A stretch of 64,000 bases of DNA. Source: Endocalyx cinctus (Eukaryota > Ascomycota > Sordariomycetes > Amphisphaeriales > Apiosporaceae). The position numbers were made by a program, and so were the translations under genes. Below, piece by piece: positions 44,040 through 55,978 of the stretch (its first letter is position 1; every line of letters starts with the position of its first letter). Where the stretch lies: assembly GCA_001600455.1 (NCBI GenBank), contig BCKC01000007.1, forward strand, positions 1,366,019-1,430,018, given 5' to 3'. Below the pieces are notes generated by a model. That model was not told the origin of the DNA, did no database searches, and was given only the letters and a program-made list of their open reading frames with translations.

Positions 44040-46952
44040 CTAGTCAACATCGAAATCCCTGTCATCGGAATCATTGACCTCATCAGCTTCATCATCAGAG
44101 GAATCGGCTTCGGAGGCATCGGCTTCGGAGTAATCGGCTTCCTCATGATCAACTTCGTCTTCGGAGGAATTGGTTTCCTCATCATCAGCTTCGTCATCAG
44201 AGGAATCGATTTCCTCATTAGAGCTGCCTGCGGCAACATATTTTTCCCCAGGTGGCCATGGCTCATCGTCCCAGTAAGGACACTCGTCCTCTTTCCCTTT
44301 CCACAAGGCCTCAAAACTTTTCCTTGTATATCTTTCAGTATATATTCCCCGTCGTTGATAGCCTTTGCGAAATTCCGCCACGTTATAGCCACAATTATGC
44401 AACGCCGAGTCCCAGGCATCACCACGACAGCTGCCTAGGTCTCTCCGGATGCTTATCTTGTTCTGCAGATAGGCCATATCGGAGACTGTCCTCCCCCAAA
44501 TATCGCGTGCGTGGACATCAGCACCTCTCTTTATTAGGAACTGGGCTACATTACGGGGATTTTCGGGAGTTGAGTATATCGAATAGTTCAGATATATCAG
44601 TAGAATATGCAGACATGTTTGTCCTCTAGAATTACGTAAATTAATATCCGCACCTAAATCAAAAAGGGTGCTAACCATTTCCTCTCTAGTATTAAAACGA
44701 AAATAGTCTAGAAATATGGGATTAGAGTTGTCGTCGGAGAATGTATTGATGTCGGTCGTAAGTTTAGTAAAGTCGGCTTTCCAGATTTGTTGTACTGACT
44801 CCTAGAAAGATATTAGCATAATACTTCACTTTTATTAGCTCTAATTTCTACGAACGGGTGTTCCATATAGCGTTACTGCTTCAAGGAGAGGCTCGAAATC
44901 GTCATTGAGACACAATGTAGGATCAGCGCCTGCCTCTAGAAGAATGTCGCGGCATCGCATAACATTGCGCAATTCAGATACCGGCGTTTCATTGTCGAGA
45001 AGATGCAGTTGTAGAGCACAGATAATATAATTTGCGTTGCTTGCGGACGAGACAGATTAGTATTCGACAGTGCCGCCAATTGAGCATCTCTGCAAGAAGT
45101 AAAACATACTCGGTGTACCTTTCAACTCCAGCGTTACCACTTACGTGATCAACATCTAGGCCATTTTTAATAAGAAATTGACACATCTCTGGCTGCTCCG
45201 TAGAGTACTGCATTAAATGCATTAGCAGTGGTGCTAGAAATGACTATACTGTAGCTTGTTCAATGGCAAAACTTACCATAAGAAGCGATGCGCCATATTC
45301 GTCGTGATCTCTAAGTGACGCCTCTCCCCGTTGCAGCATCTCCTTGAGCTCATCTAAGTCCCCATTTCTAACGACCTCGAACACAAGGGACTCGGATGAC
45401 AGGACTCTGTTTACACAGAGTTGAGAGATAGAAGACACTGTATTCTTTGTTAACCCTTGCTGCGTCACGGATGCCACGAACATGCTGAATCGCTGTGGGT
45501 TCTTCGGTAGGAAGGAAATCTTTATTGTATAGTCAACCGACTCCTTTCTTCTTTTCCTCTCCTCATCCTCGTCAGTACGGGATTGATACTTTCGCTTTCT
45601 CGTCGTAAGGGAGAATGTCCCGAAACCGATGTCGAGGGTAGTATATGTACGTCGTTGTTGAGTGATGGCGTGGTGGAGACCATGCTTTTCTAGCTCATCC
45701 CTCTGATTGATAGCTAATGTTGCTTGTCCAAAAGACCGGCCAAAACGTTGAAACTCGTTTCGGAGGTCCGTCTTATCCAACTCGATTTGTTCCTGCTGCA
45801 AAGAAGGCAATGTATAGCTCGTCTGGGATGTGATGTTTCCATATTTACGCGCTGAATCCAAAACCGTCTGAAGATCAGAAAGAATATCCTCGGCTTCCGG
45901 GATATCTTCCGCATAGGTGTCGAACATCGTGCTGTTCTTTTCTATCAAGCTGCATATGTTCGTAATGCTGTGAATCAGTTCTTCGTTTTCATCCAGATTG
46001 TTCTTTTGCTGCGGTACCGGTGGTTCGATTTCGTCTTCATCGTTCACTAGTCTCGTGGGACTCATAGGTGCGTTCCCGTTGTTGTTGTTGTTTGGTGATG
46101 AATTCTGGATCAAAAGACCTTTGATCTCGTTAAGCTGACTCAGCATCGAGCCTGCGGTCGCTTGCGAAAATGAGGAATGAGATTCGACAGCATTTTGAAT
46201 TGAAGATAGACCACCACGTAGAATCTCGTGCTGGGAACTGACGCTGTCGATCACGTTATCGTACAGGTTTCTCGAGTTTGTATATGCCCGCGCTAGGTCG
46301 CCACGAATATTCTCGTGCTGAGAGTTTAAAGTGTTTAGAACACTGACTTGCACGTTACTGAAGTTCGACTCTATTGTCGTTTGGAATCCACTATGGAACG
46401 CGTTGAAGGTCTCCTGAAGTTGGCGAATGCCATCTTTCGACTCGGATTGGACATTACTTATGATATTGGCTCTTGATATCAGCTACTGCGAGTCATTACA
46501 TAGTAAATTGGGTTGCTCATCAAAGAAAGGATCAAAACTAACGCCGATGCTATGCCAAGTCGCAGACTGAGAAAAGCGATGGTCTGGCCGATGCGGGCGC
46601 TGAAGGTACTTAGTTTTTTCTCGCTGAGACATAACTTCAATTTCTTCCACAATTTGCCGCCCCTCATCTCTCCAGGCAAGTTCTGCAGTGATTGGATAAT
46701 CTTTGCCATGGAGTCCAGCTCTTCGACACATAGCTTTAATTGCCCAGCGAATTGAGCATCGCTAGTAGACGCGGGAGACTGTCGCATGTTTTCTAGCATC
46801 CAGTGCAGCTGAAGAACATCGTTTGATATTTTTCTCAATACTTCGGGGCCGTCTTTTATTGCAGAGAATGTTGTATGAATAAATTGGGCCAGTTGCGCCC
46901 CAGTGACGATGAATGTGGTGACACTGGCGCCGATACTGAGGGGATCTGCCAT
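44040..46952 (-). CDS. Ankyrin-repeat protein with fungal STAND-type N-terminal domain
   Basis: Predicted minus-strand exons are 46952-46543, 46471-45277, 45207-45119, 45039-44856 and 44801-44040, giving 879 aa. The start MADPLSIGASVTTFIVTGAQ is the N-terminal domain common in fungal STAND/NLR-like and ankyrin proteins (Helo-like_N/PigL_N type). A long helical middle follows with repeated SQHE(I/N)(L/I)RG units, which may coil. Ankyrin repeats lie in the C-terminal third: VFEVVRNGDLDELKEMLQRG, QPEMCQFLIKNGLDVDHV, CRDILLEAGADPT, STLFDLGADINLRNSRGQTC and AQFLIKRGADVHARD. The last ~60 residues are nearly all Asp, Glu and Ser. No NACHT or NB-ARC ATPase is present. Several acceptors were chosen because they keep ankyrin consensus intact. 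Such proteins are implicated in non-self recognition; that role here is inference. Confidence 0.82.
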
Positions 46953-49098
46953 GATGCACCTTGTACAACTTCTCACCACAGAGCTATATGTTAGTCTATT
47001 GATTAAGATTGAAGAAAATGGTGTTGTAATTAAGTAACGGAGCTAGAAGAGAGTCAGAACTAAAGAGAATAAGTCTTATGGGGGTAACTTGAGGACCACA
47101 ACTTCAAATATTTGGAGAAATGCACTTTCTTCCACCACAGCACTGCCACCTAATCTGCCACTCAATCTGCCACTCAATCTGCCTTACAGATGCCTCGTTC
47201 ATCCAAGGCTCTTCTCTCTTTGAAGTCCCTAATACCTGTATGCTGACTGGATATTATAAATGCGATAAATCACATGATACATACGCTACTATGCTATTAT
47301 GTAGTAGAAGGGGAATGTTGGGATTTTGGTACTTTCTTAGGTTGGTTAAAGGCTGGGTATCGTAGTAAACACCGACCAATAATCAATGTACACATAAGAT
47401 ACGCTGTGACACTGCAGAAATACAAGAAATGAACCATTGATTACGGCATAGCCTACTTAAGTTCCAGGGATCCTGTATAGTGATGCTATCAAGGCGAAGT
47501 TGTCGCACCACATGAAGGCGCAGACATTCAGTGGCATCGCAGGTTTTTCTCTCCTTGTCTCTCGCCTTTATGAATCAGCCTGCTCATCTGCGTGATATGA
47601 ATGAGGAGGTTTTCATATCCGAAATTCTGATTGGATCGTTTATCGTTTGATTGTTTATTAAACAGCGAATGTGTAGAAAGCAGCGGTAAGCCTGCACCCA
47701 AGCCTCCCGGAAGGCATAAACCGCGTTCGCAAAATGTTAATACGCAGACTTGTATGTTTCCACTTATCATCTGCTCTAACGGCGTAGTACCGTACCTTTG
47801 CCTTTCTCCCCTTAAAAATCCATCGACGGGCTGTTGTAAGAGGTGAGTCTGCCGGAGTGAGGGTAAGCCGCACGATACCAGCTAGTTAAGGGCAGGGCTC
47901 AATAACACATTGATTCCTGGCTCTCCTTCCATATAAGATACATAGGAGGGAGGCCTCACACACACACATATATATGTTATAATAATACATTCACACCAGG
48001 GTAGCTGGTGATTAACTGGCACCTGACAACTATCTTCCCCCTATAGCGCCTCCTAGACTTTATCGCCCAATGTTGCAGGTATCCCATACCGTGAGATAAA
48101 AATCCCCGTGGGGAAAAAAAAAACTCTTACGTTTAAACAAGTGATACATCGACCCCGTAATCGCCGGTTTCCGGGGGTCGGATAAACTTGTCACGGTCGT
48201 ACGTATACACCACTTGCATCGATAAGATTCTGCTTGGAGGATGCACGAAGCTTCCGAAGACCTTTTCAAACCCGCCGAATACCATGACTTCCAATACTAA
48301 AGAGTTCGGAAGAGACAAGACTTTACCGTAAACTCTGCCAATCGCATGTAACTTCTCTTGTATGTTTATTTACGAAAAATTGAATCTGTTCCCTATTATC
48401 GGATAGGCTCATGCATAGCTACGGCCTTCGCGCGATAGGCCAATAATAATCTAATATATCTATCTGTGCATACATATCGACTGCAATGAGGATTTAATTA
48501 ATGGGCAGGATCGTAGCCGGGCGTTATATTCACTCAGGTGGTGATGATGGTTCATCGTCACATCGGCGCTGGCAAAATGATCAATTCCAGCAGGCCAGAT
48601 ACAACTTCGCAAACAAAACATCCGTTAACCATCAACCGACTACGTGAAAAAAATGTTATACTCAAACAATATACGATGTACGTAATAAAAAAAAAGTATA
48701 TTTTAAAATAAAAGCTTTAGCTGCCACGAAGTTGAAAAGAAGGAGAAAAAGAAACAGTGGTATATAAAAATGAATATATACATCATCGTACATGAAACCG
48801 GTCTACACGTAAACTCCATTCCGAACCATTTCGTCTAATACATAAAAGATAATCCCCCACCTGGATCCCTTTTCTCTCTCTTTTTTCTTCTCCGAGGATC
48901 CTTGAATAATTTGATCAAAACTGGCTCGTCAAGTTCGGGTACTAGCCCTCCCAAGACGATATGAAAAAAATTGCCAGTTAAACCTAAAGCATATAGAGTA
49001 TTCGAACGCCGGGCTATGCCATGTTATAATGATTTGATTCTTATTTTTTATTTTTTATGGGTCGTAAGGCTGACCCGGTTCCCGCCTTGGCGTTCAAA
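46953..49098. other. Intergenic, 2.1 kb
   Basis: The left end is the promoter of the ankyrin gene. Short reading frames at 47120-48320 are not protein-like. The region has a (CA)n/(TA)n patch at 47955-47980, an A-rich run near 48112-48122 and the 12-bp tandem repeat at 47147-47182. The right end is the 3' region of the DUF3405 gene. Confidence 0.5.
47147..47182. repeat. 12-bp tandem repeat, three units
   Basis: Three head-to-tail 12-bp units of CACTCAATCTGC, the first with two changes (CACCTAATCTGC). They lie about 195 bp upstream of the ankyrin gene start, in its promoter region, so an effect on expression is possible but unproven. Confidence 0.8.
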
Positions 49099-51449
49099 CT
49101 AGGGGTCGAAGGGTAGTTTCGACTCGCTCATGTATCCGTGGTCCGTCGGCTCAACATCCTTGATTGGATGCATCAAGATGGACGGAAGGCAAGTTCGCCC
49201 GTGGACGTCTTCCCAGTCCATGCCGCCTATGCCGGTATCCTCGTAACCCATCATGTTGTTGTAGAGCCGCTGAGGTGGAGTGGCACGGTAGTACCAGGTA
49301 CTTCCACCGTATCTAGCCTCTCGACCCCAACCGGCGGCAGAGTTGAAGCCACCGCTCTCGCCCTTGTGGCCGCTGTTAAACCATCTAGCAAGGTCCTTTC
49401 CTTTCCATGGTCTGTCGAAGAACATAGGCATCGGAGCGTAGACCGTCTTCAGGCCGTGGAGGAGCGCTACTGTCTGGCACGTCATCTCCGAGGCGATATG
49501 GTTACCACGAAGGTTTTCGACGTGCATGATATCAAGAAGCTTCTTGGAGACTCTCGAGTGTGTCACGATCGTAGCTCGGCGGGGTAGATCCAGTGTTTCG
49601 TGTGCCGAGTCATTAAATCCCCACACGTCATTTCCGCCGATCCACATACTGTTGTTGACGTTGAAAATCGGAGCGACGGTGATAAGATCGGCTTCCTCGC
49701 CCACACCCCATTGGTAGTCGTCGTCCCTGGGGTTTTCCACCGGTGGTTCCGGTCCAACAGGAGTGATGAATGGCATCTTAACAGGTCCCCAGATGGTGTC
49801 TTCGCCTGAGCGACGCTCAACCTCTTTGCGGAAGGTGGTGTCGTAGTCACCGTGGTAAGAGGGGATATAATACCTTTCGTTACGCTCCCATAATCCCCGA
49901 CGAGGTTGTTTCTTGGCGAATGTGGCCAATTTCTCTAGGAAGTCGTAGTGATGTCCGGTGATTCTTGCGTCCATCTCCCAGTTCCATATGTAATCAAATT
50001 CGGGAAACTCCTGAGCAAACTTCTGAACGGATAACCACTGTGAAACGTGGACATTGGCTCTTTCCGGGTCAAGTTTAGGATACATCCCCTGCGTTGCTTC
50101 GTCGTTCCACAAAATGGCGATGTCCCTAAACTCGGGTGGCACGTTCTTCTCTAGGACGTACTGGTATGTTGCCTCCTCATCCCAGATGGCGTAGGCATTG
50201 TCCTTGACGTGCACGAACAGGAAGACCTGATACAAACCCCCGGTCCGCAACGAAAGCTCAGTAATGAGGGAACGAATTACCTGCTTGTCGTTTTCGTTGT
50301 ACTCCTTGCCGGTATAGGTTCGTAGGAGCAAGGCAGTTCTGGACTCTGTAGGCTTGTCCTTGATATTCTCATCGTTGGTGGACCTTTTGAATACATTTGG
50401 AGACCCAACTCTCAAGTCATCATTATGATACGGAGACTTGGGAGCGTTTCCGAGGCCGTAATCGGAGCTCGCGCCTTCAAATGCGGTTGAGTTTTGGCGC
50501 GAATATACGGTGCTGAGGAAAGGGTTCGCTTCCCCTTTGAGGTTATAGCGGCCTTTATTCTTTTGAACGCATCGCTCCTGCAAGGCACCCCACTTAACCC
50601 TGTCCCAGTCGATGTATGGGTCGGACGTGTCGTTGGCATTTTGGAAACCGTACTGGCCCAATCTCGTCTCACGCTCGTAGCAAATTTCCCCGTCCACACC
50701 AAGGACACTGTAGCTACCAATCCCTGGATCGGGAAACTCTCTCGGCTTGCCCTTGAAAACCATGATGTCCTCGACCTCTTCTCCCGTATAGCTTTCACAC
50801 GGGAAGTACTTCGCGTGATCTTTGAGCCAGGCTTCGCTGTTATAATCAGGGTAGGGATTGTAGACATATGGCCTATGTGTGCTGAAATAAGTCCAGTTAC
50901 TGGCAGCCTTCAACTGGGAATCGAATTTGGACGATCGTTCGTTGCTGGTGACTAGGTGGTTGAGAGTTTTCCCGAAGATAGCGTTTGCACCGGGTTCACT
51001 GTTAATTGAACGTTAGATTCTGTTGGCCATGCAACGTTGCGAACGATAAAACGGCATGAAACTTACTGCGCTAGTCCCTCGTACTCCAAACGGTACTGTT
51101 GTCTTAAACCTTCTTCTCTCGCATCGTCTTCCTCCTTTTTCCTCTGCTCGTCGGCGGCCTTTTCTTCTTCCGACTTCTCGTCAGTTGCCTTTCCATCCTC
51201 ATTCTGGGATCCATCGATATTTCCATATAAGGAACCATCGGCCTTCAAATCGTCGCCAAACGCATTTTTCGAATCACCTCCTACAGGGATCTGACCTGGT
51301 AAGATTGGCTTGGAATCTTCGAAGAATATCGCAGCTGGTGAAGACGTGGGGTCATGCAAGAGTAGCCAGTATAATGTGACGATGGAGATGACGAATAAAA
51401 TAAGACCCTTAGGTCGAGATAACCACCGACGTGGTTGTACCGCCAACAT
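49099..51449 (-). CDS. DUF3405 type II membrane protein, putative glycosyltransferase
   Basis: Predicted minus-strand exons are 51449-51067 and 50998-49099, giving 760 aa. A short basic N-terminus is followed by one membrane anchor (GLILFVISIVTLYWLLL, residues ~15-31), then an acidic/Lys-rich stem with coiled-coil character, then a large lumenal domain. The features of the DUF3405 family are visible: the N-terminal STHRPYVYNPYPDY, TALLLRTYTGKEY, FDYIWNWEMDARITGHHYDF, GEEADLITVAPIFNV and STWYYRATPPQRLYNNMMGY. The family is fungal; its layout (type II anchor, Rossmann-like WNWEMDAR with an acidic pair) suggests a Golgi glycosyltransferase. Activity has not been shown to my knowledge. The intron is standard GT-AG and closes the frame at GLAHEPGANAIFG. 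Confidence 0.9.
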
Positions 51450-51549
51450 TGTGTAGATTTCGCGAAACGACGTTGTTCCCTAGTTTCAACTTTTTCTTTT
51501 GTTTGAAAACCACGAGTCTCAGAGAATACCGATACAAGGGTGAAGAAAA

Positions 51550-51577
51550 AAGAAAGAAAGAAAGAAAGAAAGAAAAA
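51550..51577. repeat. (GAAA)n microsatellite
   Basis: Six or so tandem AGAA units about 100 bp upstream of the DUF3405 start codon, in its probable 5' leader or core promoter. Confidence 0.8.
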
Positions 51578-52010
51578 GATTTATGATGGTCGGAGGACCA
51601 AGAAGAACATGATGCGACGTCGGTCTCAGTCTTCTTGTTCTGTTAAATCCGTATCCGTTGACGCAGCCTCGAGGTATTCGATAGTTTATCGGAGGTATAA
51701 ATTAAGAAGGAGTCGCGACAAAGTCAAATGGTAAAATCACGTCGGAGAAAGAGAAAAGAAGAAAATGAAAATAAACAGAATGCCAAGGATAGAGAATGTA
51801 ATGTTTAATGAAAAAGCGAATGTACAAAATTGATTTTGATCAAATCTTGTTCAAGTATGGCAAATAGAATTTAATTTTAATGGTAAGATAGAGATGGGGT
51901 TGAGTTTATCAAGGGGGACCGTTGGTATTGATGCAGTACAATTAAAAAGAAAAGAGGTCCAGGCGGCGACTTTAGTTTTAGTTTAGCGGGTTATAAAAAT
52001 AAGTACCTAA

Positions 52011-52046
52011 GTACAGTTGACAGTACAGGTAACAGTACAGTTAACA
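52011..52046. repeat. 12-bp tandem repeat, three units
   Basis: Three 12-bp units: GTACAGTTGACA, GTACAGGTAACA and GTACAGTTAACA, followed by a partial GTACCG. No gene is close; function unknown. Confidence 0.85.
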
Positions 52047-55000
52047 GTACCGTATATACTTCGCTATAACCTTGAAAATAAGTCTTATTAGCGCTAATGA
52101 AAGGAATACAGGGGTACAAAAAAAAAGGATGATGTGATGAAGTAGGGGTGTATAAGAAATTCAACACCACAACAATAACAAAGTAACAAAGTCTTTTTTT
52201 TTTTTGTTTTATCTCCTTGTATATCTGAATATATTATTTATTTACTTTTTACGATTTTGATTCTGTGAAGTTTCTTCCTTTAAAAAATAGAGACGACGGA
52301 ACTTTGAAAAGAGAGAGCGAAGAAAAACAGAGTCAAGAGAAAAAAAAAAAAAGGGATGGAATAAAAGATGTTCAAAGATGAAACATTAGGTACATTTCCG
52401 CACCTATAATAAAATGCAGTTATACTACGGTATATTCGATGATTAAAAGATACAGTAAATACATAATTTTGGAAATAGACTAAGGGAAAAAAAAAAGGGG
52501 GGAGTCAGTCAGGTAAGGTATGGTATCTAGAAATAATGTGGAAGTAAAAAGTTTGGAATAAGGAATTTACTGGTTCGTCTAATGCTTGAACTGCCTATCG
52601 TAACTTATTTAGGTTATTCGTTTCCAAAGCTAATTACCGTTCACCTTCGTGATCATCGCCGTAAATCTCATCTCAAACAGTTAAAGTGGCTTAGTTCACA
52701 CCAAGTTTGACGGGATACCGTACGTACTATCCATCCATCCACCCATACATACATACAAGTACATATAGATGTACAACAGACCACCGGGTTTATAGCCTAT
52801 AGGCAAACTTAAGTCACCGTGTACTGTTACCATGCTGGAGCAATACATCCATATACATACATTTATGGATAGTTGTAGTAATGTATATGTAGTGGAGCAT
52901 ATTCACCGTAATGTAGTATTTCAGAGATAAGAATTTCTTTAATTTAATCGAGCTCCAGAAAATACTGGAAACAACCGAAGAATTCTGAATGTAAGGGGTA
53001 GAGAGATCGAGTCAGTTCCTTATTCTTATTGCTTGTTAAAAGACAAGATGAAATACCTAACCTAGATCTATATTATCTATAGCTTATCTTTTCTTAAGGG
53101 ATCTAGATTCTTGGTTCGCCATTCTTAATTCTAGTATACATAGCATCATCATCATATCATACCACTAACTTACAAGACTGTACTTGTATGTATAGATATG
53201 TAGAATAGTCCGTATAAAATATCTAATGTTATTCTAAAACTAGTTTGAATCGTGGCTTTTTTCTCTTCCAGCTATCAAGTCCCAATAATATGGGTCACTA
53301 AAAAGTCTCAGCTACGATGCAGAAAATAAAGAATTATGTTTATAAGACTTTTATATAATTTGATACTTAGTGTGCATATCGCCAATTATCACCAAGTTTT
53401 TGATTTTTTATCTTTGTCGATCATCGTCATACTCTCTAGCTGCTAGGACTATTATGATGGGTATCTGACATGGGGCAACAATGAGCGCCTGCAGAGGCAA
53501 AACGTGTACTTTAGAGCATGATGATGGAGAGAGGGGGGGCTGTTTGAGAGGCTCAGCTTTTGATACACAATCCTCCTCTTCCATCGTCGATGCCGTCATA
53601 AGCTAACGATCTTTTAAAAAATTTTCTTTTTTAAGAACAAAAAAAAAACTGGCCTTCTTTTTTGTTTCCAATCAATTACTCATTACACCATCTCGCTGGG
53701 GCGCGCCCCGTTCGCGTGACGGGTATAGATCGTCGTTTAGTCTTTGTTCCTGGATCCTTATCGTACCCACCAATCGCTTCAGTTCCCACGGAATAAAATG
53801 ATCTAATCGAAACGTGTACATATGTACAAGTTGGGACGTTGAGAAATGAGGTCGTCGGACAAGAATAATTAATCCCTTTGCCCTTTGGTCTTTATATCCC
53901 GTGTTCATAAAGCGTACTTGTATATGTTGAAAATAAATGGCTGTTAGTCTCACAAGTCAAAACACCATTTAAACAAGCGAAGACTTAGACTGCAACAAGA
54001 AAAGCAGCGAAATGAGTTTGTTACAGCAGTCGTAACAGACGGCTACGTATTTGGAGACTTTCTCATCTCACCTCATATTCACCTTTGATCATTTTCCTAG
54101 CTTGTGATAAATATACTTTGTTTGCTCGTAGGACTTTAGTAAATGTTACGACCATATACAATTACGTCAAAGACTTGTACTCTGTATGTATGTATGGACC
54201 CGTTCCACTTCATTTTCTGACTCATCAAAGACAAACCACGGCATCTCACTAGCAGACGCAAGCCCGAAGGTACCGCAACGTGTTTGTTTGGAGTCAGTTT
54301 TCTGCATATGTTCACGAATCAAGGCTCGCACGAAAATCTAGCGTGGACATTATTAGATTTTGGTGATCCGATTGACTAGAAAAGGAAAAAGAAGCACACG
54401 AAAAACGCATCCGCGTTTCTTTTCCCCCGAAAAAAAGTATCTGCCTATCTACCGCAATGAGTAAGTAGGGTTGGGGTTACTTCCATGGATTGGTTTTATC
54501 TCTCATAGACACGCTACCACCACACCAACCAACGCATCGCATAATTAAAATGCCCAATCGTACCATTCATTCATATCGCCGGACCTAATGTAAGTTGCAT
54601 GGACCGAACGGACCGAACGGGGATCCGAGTTGTGTAAAATACCGGTATTACTTGGCATGAACCACTCTTTGGAAAATTTATTGTCTGAACTTACGAATTG
54701 ACCTAACGAGAACTAAAGTCTATTCGCCTTACTCCGTATTTTACTCGGGGTCAGAGAACAAGAGAGCACACCTCGATACCGATAATCATCCGTCTTTTTT
54801 CGTCATCGATGAATCTTACGCCCGTTCGCAGAATACATACGTATATGGTCGTAATCAATCATGTCATCACATGTATGACAAAGATAGCAAACAGTCGTTT
54901 TTTTTTTTTTTTTTCACTCCCTCTCTCTGTCATTCACTCAATGGAAAATGGTCTCTTCGGTAAATTTTGTTTGGATCAATGAAATTTGATAATCTGACTT

Positions 55001-55978
55001 TTTTCTCATTTCCTACTACGTTACTCTACGTCACATCGCCTACAGAACCAGGAAATCCACCATTTTCGTCCATCTCCGTTTTGAACGATATAAAACATCG
55101 TGCAACGGTAGATACCTTAAGAAAAGAAAAAAGGACGTTCCAATCAGAACCCGTCTACATCTTCCTTCTATAAGCAGGAATCAAAACATAAACCTGATCG
55201 ATCCTTGGTAAGGAATCTTTAAACGGCGGAGAAAATAAAAAATAAAGAAAGAAATTATGTATATTCCCGTTCCTTTTCCCCCCCCCCCCCCCNCTCCCCT
55301 TCCACAAAACCATAAAAAAGAAGTTCCCAGCAGCTTTTCGCAACCCTAAATTCTCCCAAGCACGAATTACCCAAAATTAAGAATAAATAAATAATATAGT
55401 AATTCAGGTTTGCGTGTGAATGGAAATAAAACCCATAGTGGGAAAGGAAATCCTTCCGGAGGAGAATCGAGGGCTTTTTGAGAAAGTTTTGTTACTAGCA
55501 CCCCCCGTTGATGAATGAGTATATGTCGTATATTATATATATTTATGTATGTATGTGTATATGTGTCCAAGTCCAACCATGTTGGAATAGTCAAAATCGA
55601 AGCGAAGCCGAAATGTTGGGTAAGCAGTAATAGCTAACTGAATGGGGTATATGCGAAGAATGAACAAAAAGGTGTGAATATATATTGCGATAATGCAATT
55701 GAAGAAAAAGATGAAGGGGGGGAGGTATTTCCTTTCCCCCCTTTCAGAAAAACGCCCGCTTTTTTATATGACGATGCTATTAAACAAGAAAAAAATCTGA
55801 AATTAGGTTTCTTTTGCCTGGTGGTTGGCGAAGGGAAAAAAAGGTGTCGACGAGAGAGTAGAGGGGGAGGTTTTGTTGATTAACGGGAAAAAAATAAAAC
55901 AAAATAACAAAATAACGGTCGTGGTATCATAAACAGGAATACGAAGAGAGGAGATAGATGAGATTGGTCGAAATCCTC

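Larger units (their letters stand above)
51450..55978. other. 4.5-kb AT-rich region without convincing genes
   Basis: This is the promoter and leader of the DUF3405 gene on the left and the long 3' region of the LIM gene on the right. It holds many homopolymer and microsatellite tracts, including (GAAA)n at 51550-51577, a CATA/CATC patch at 52730-52760, a T-rich patch at 54898-54914 and a C-run with one unresolved base (N) at 55293. Small ORFs at 53408-53599 and 53672-53953 on the minus strand have no recognisable features. Confidence 0.5.

Noticed and set aside
47528..48318. Several short reading frames on both strands
   Set aside because: Lengths are near chance expectation, they overlap one another, and composition is not protein-like.
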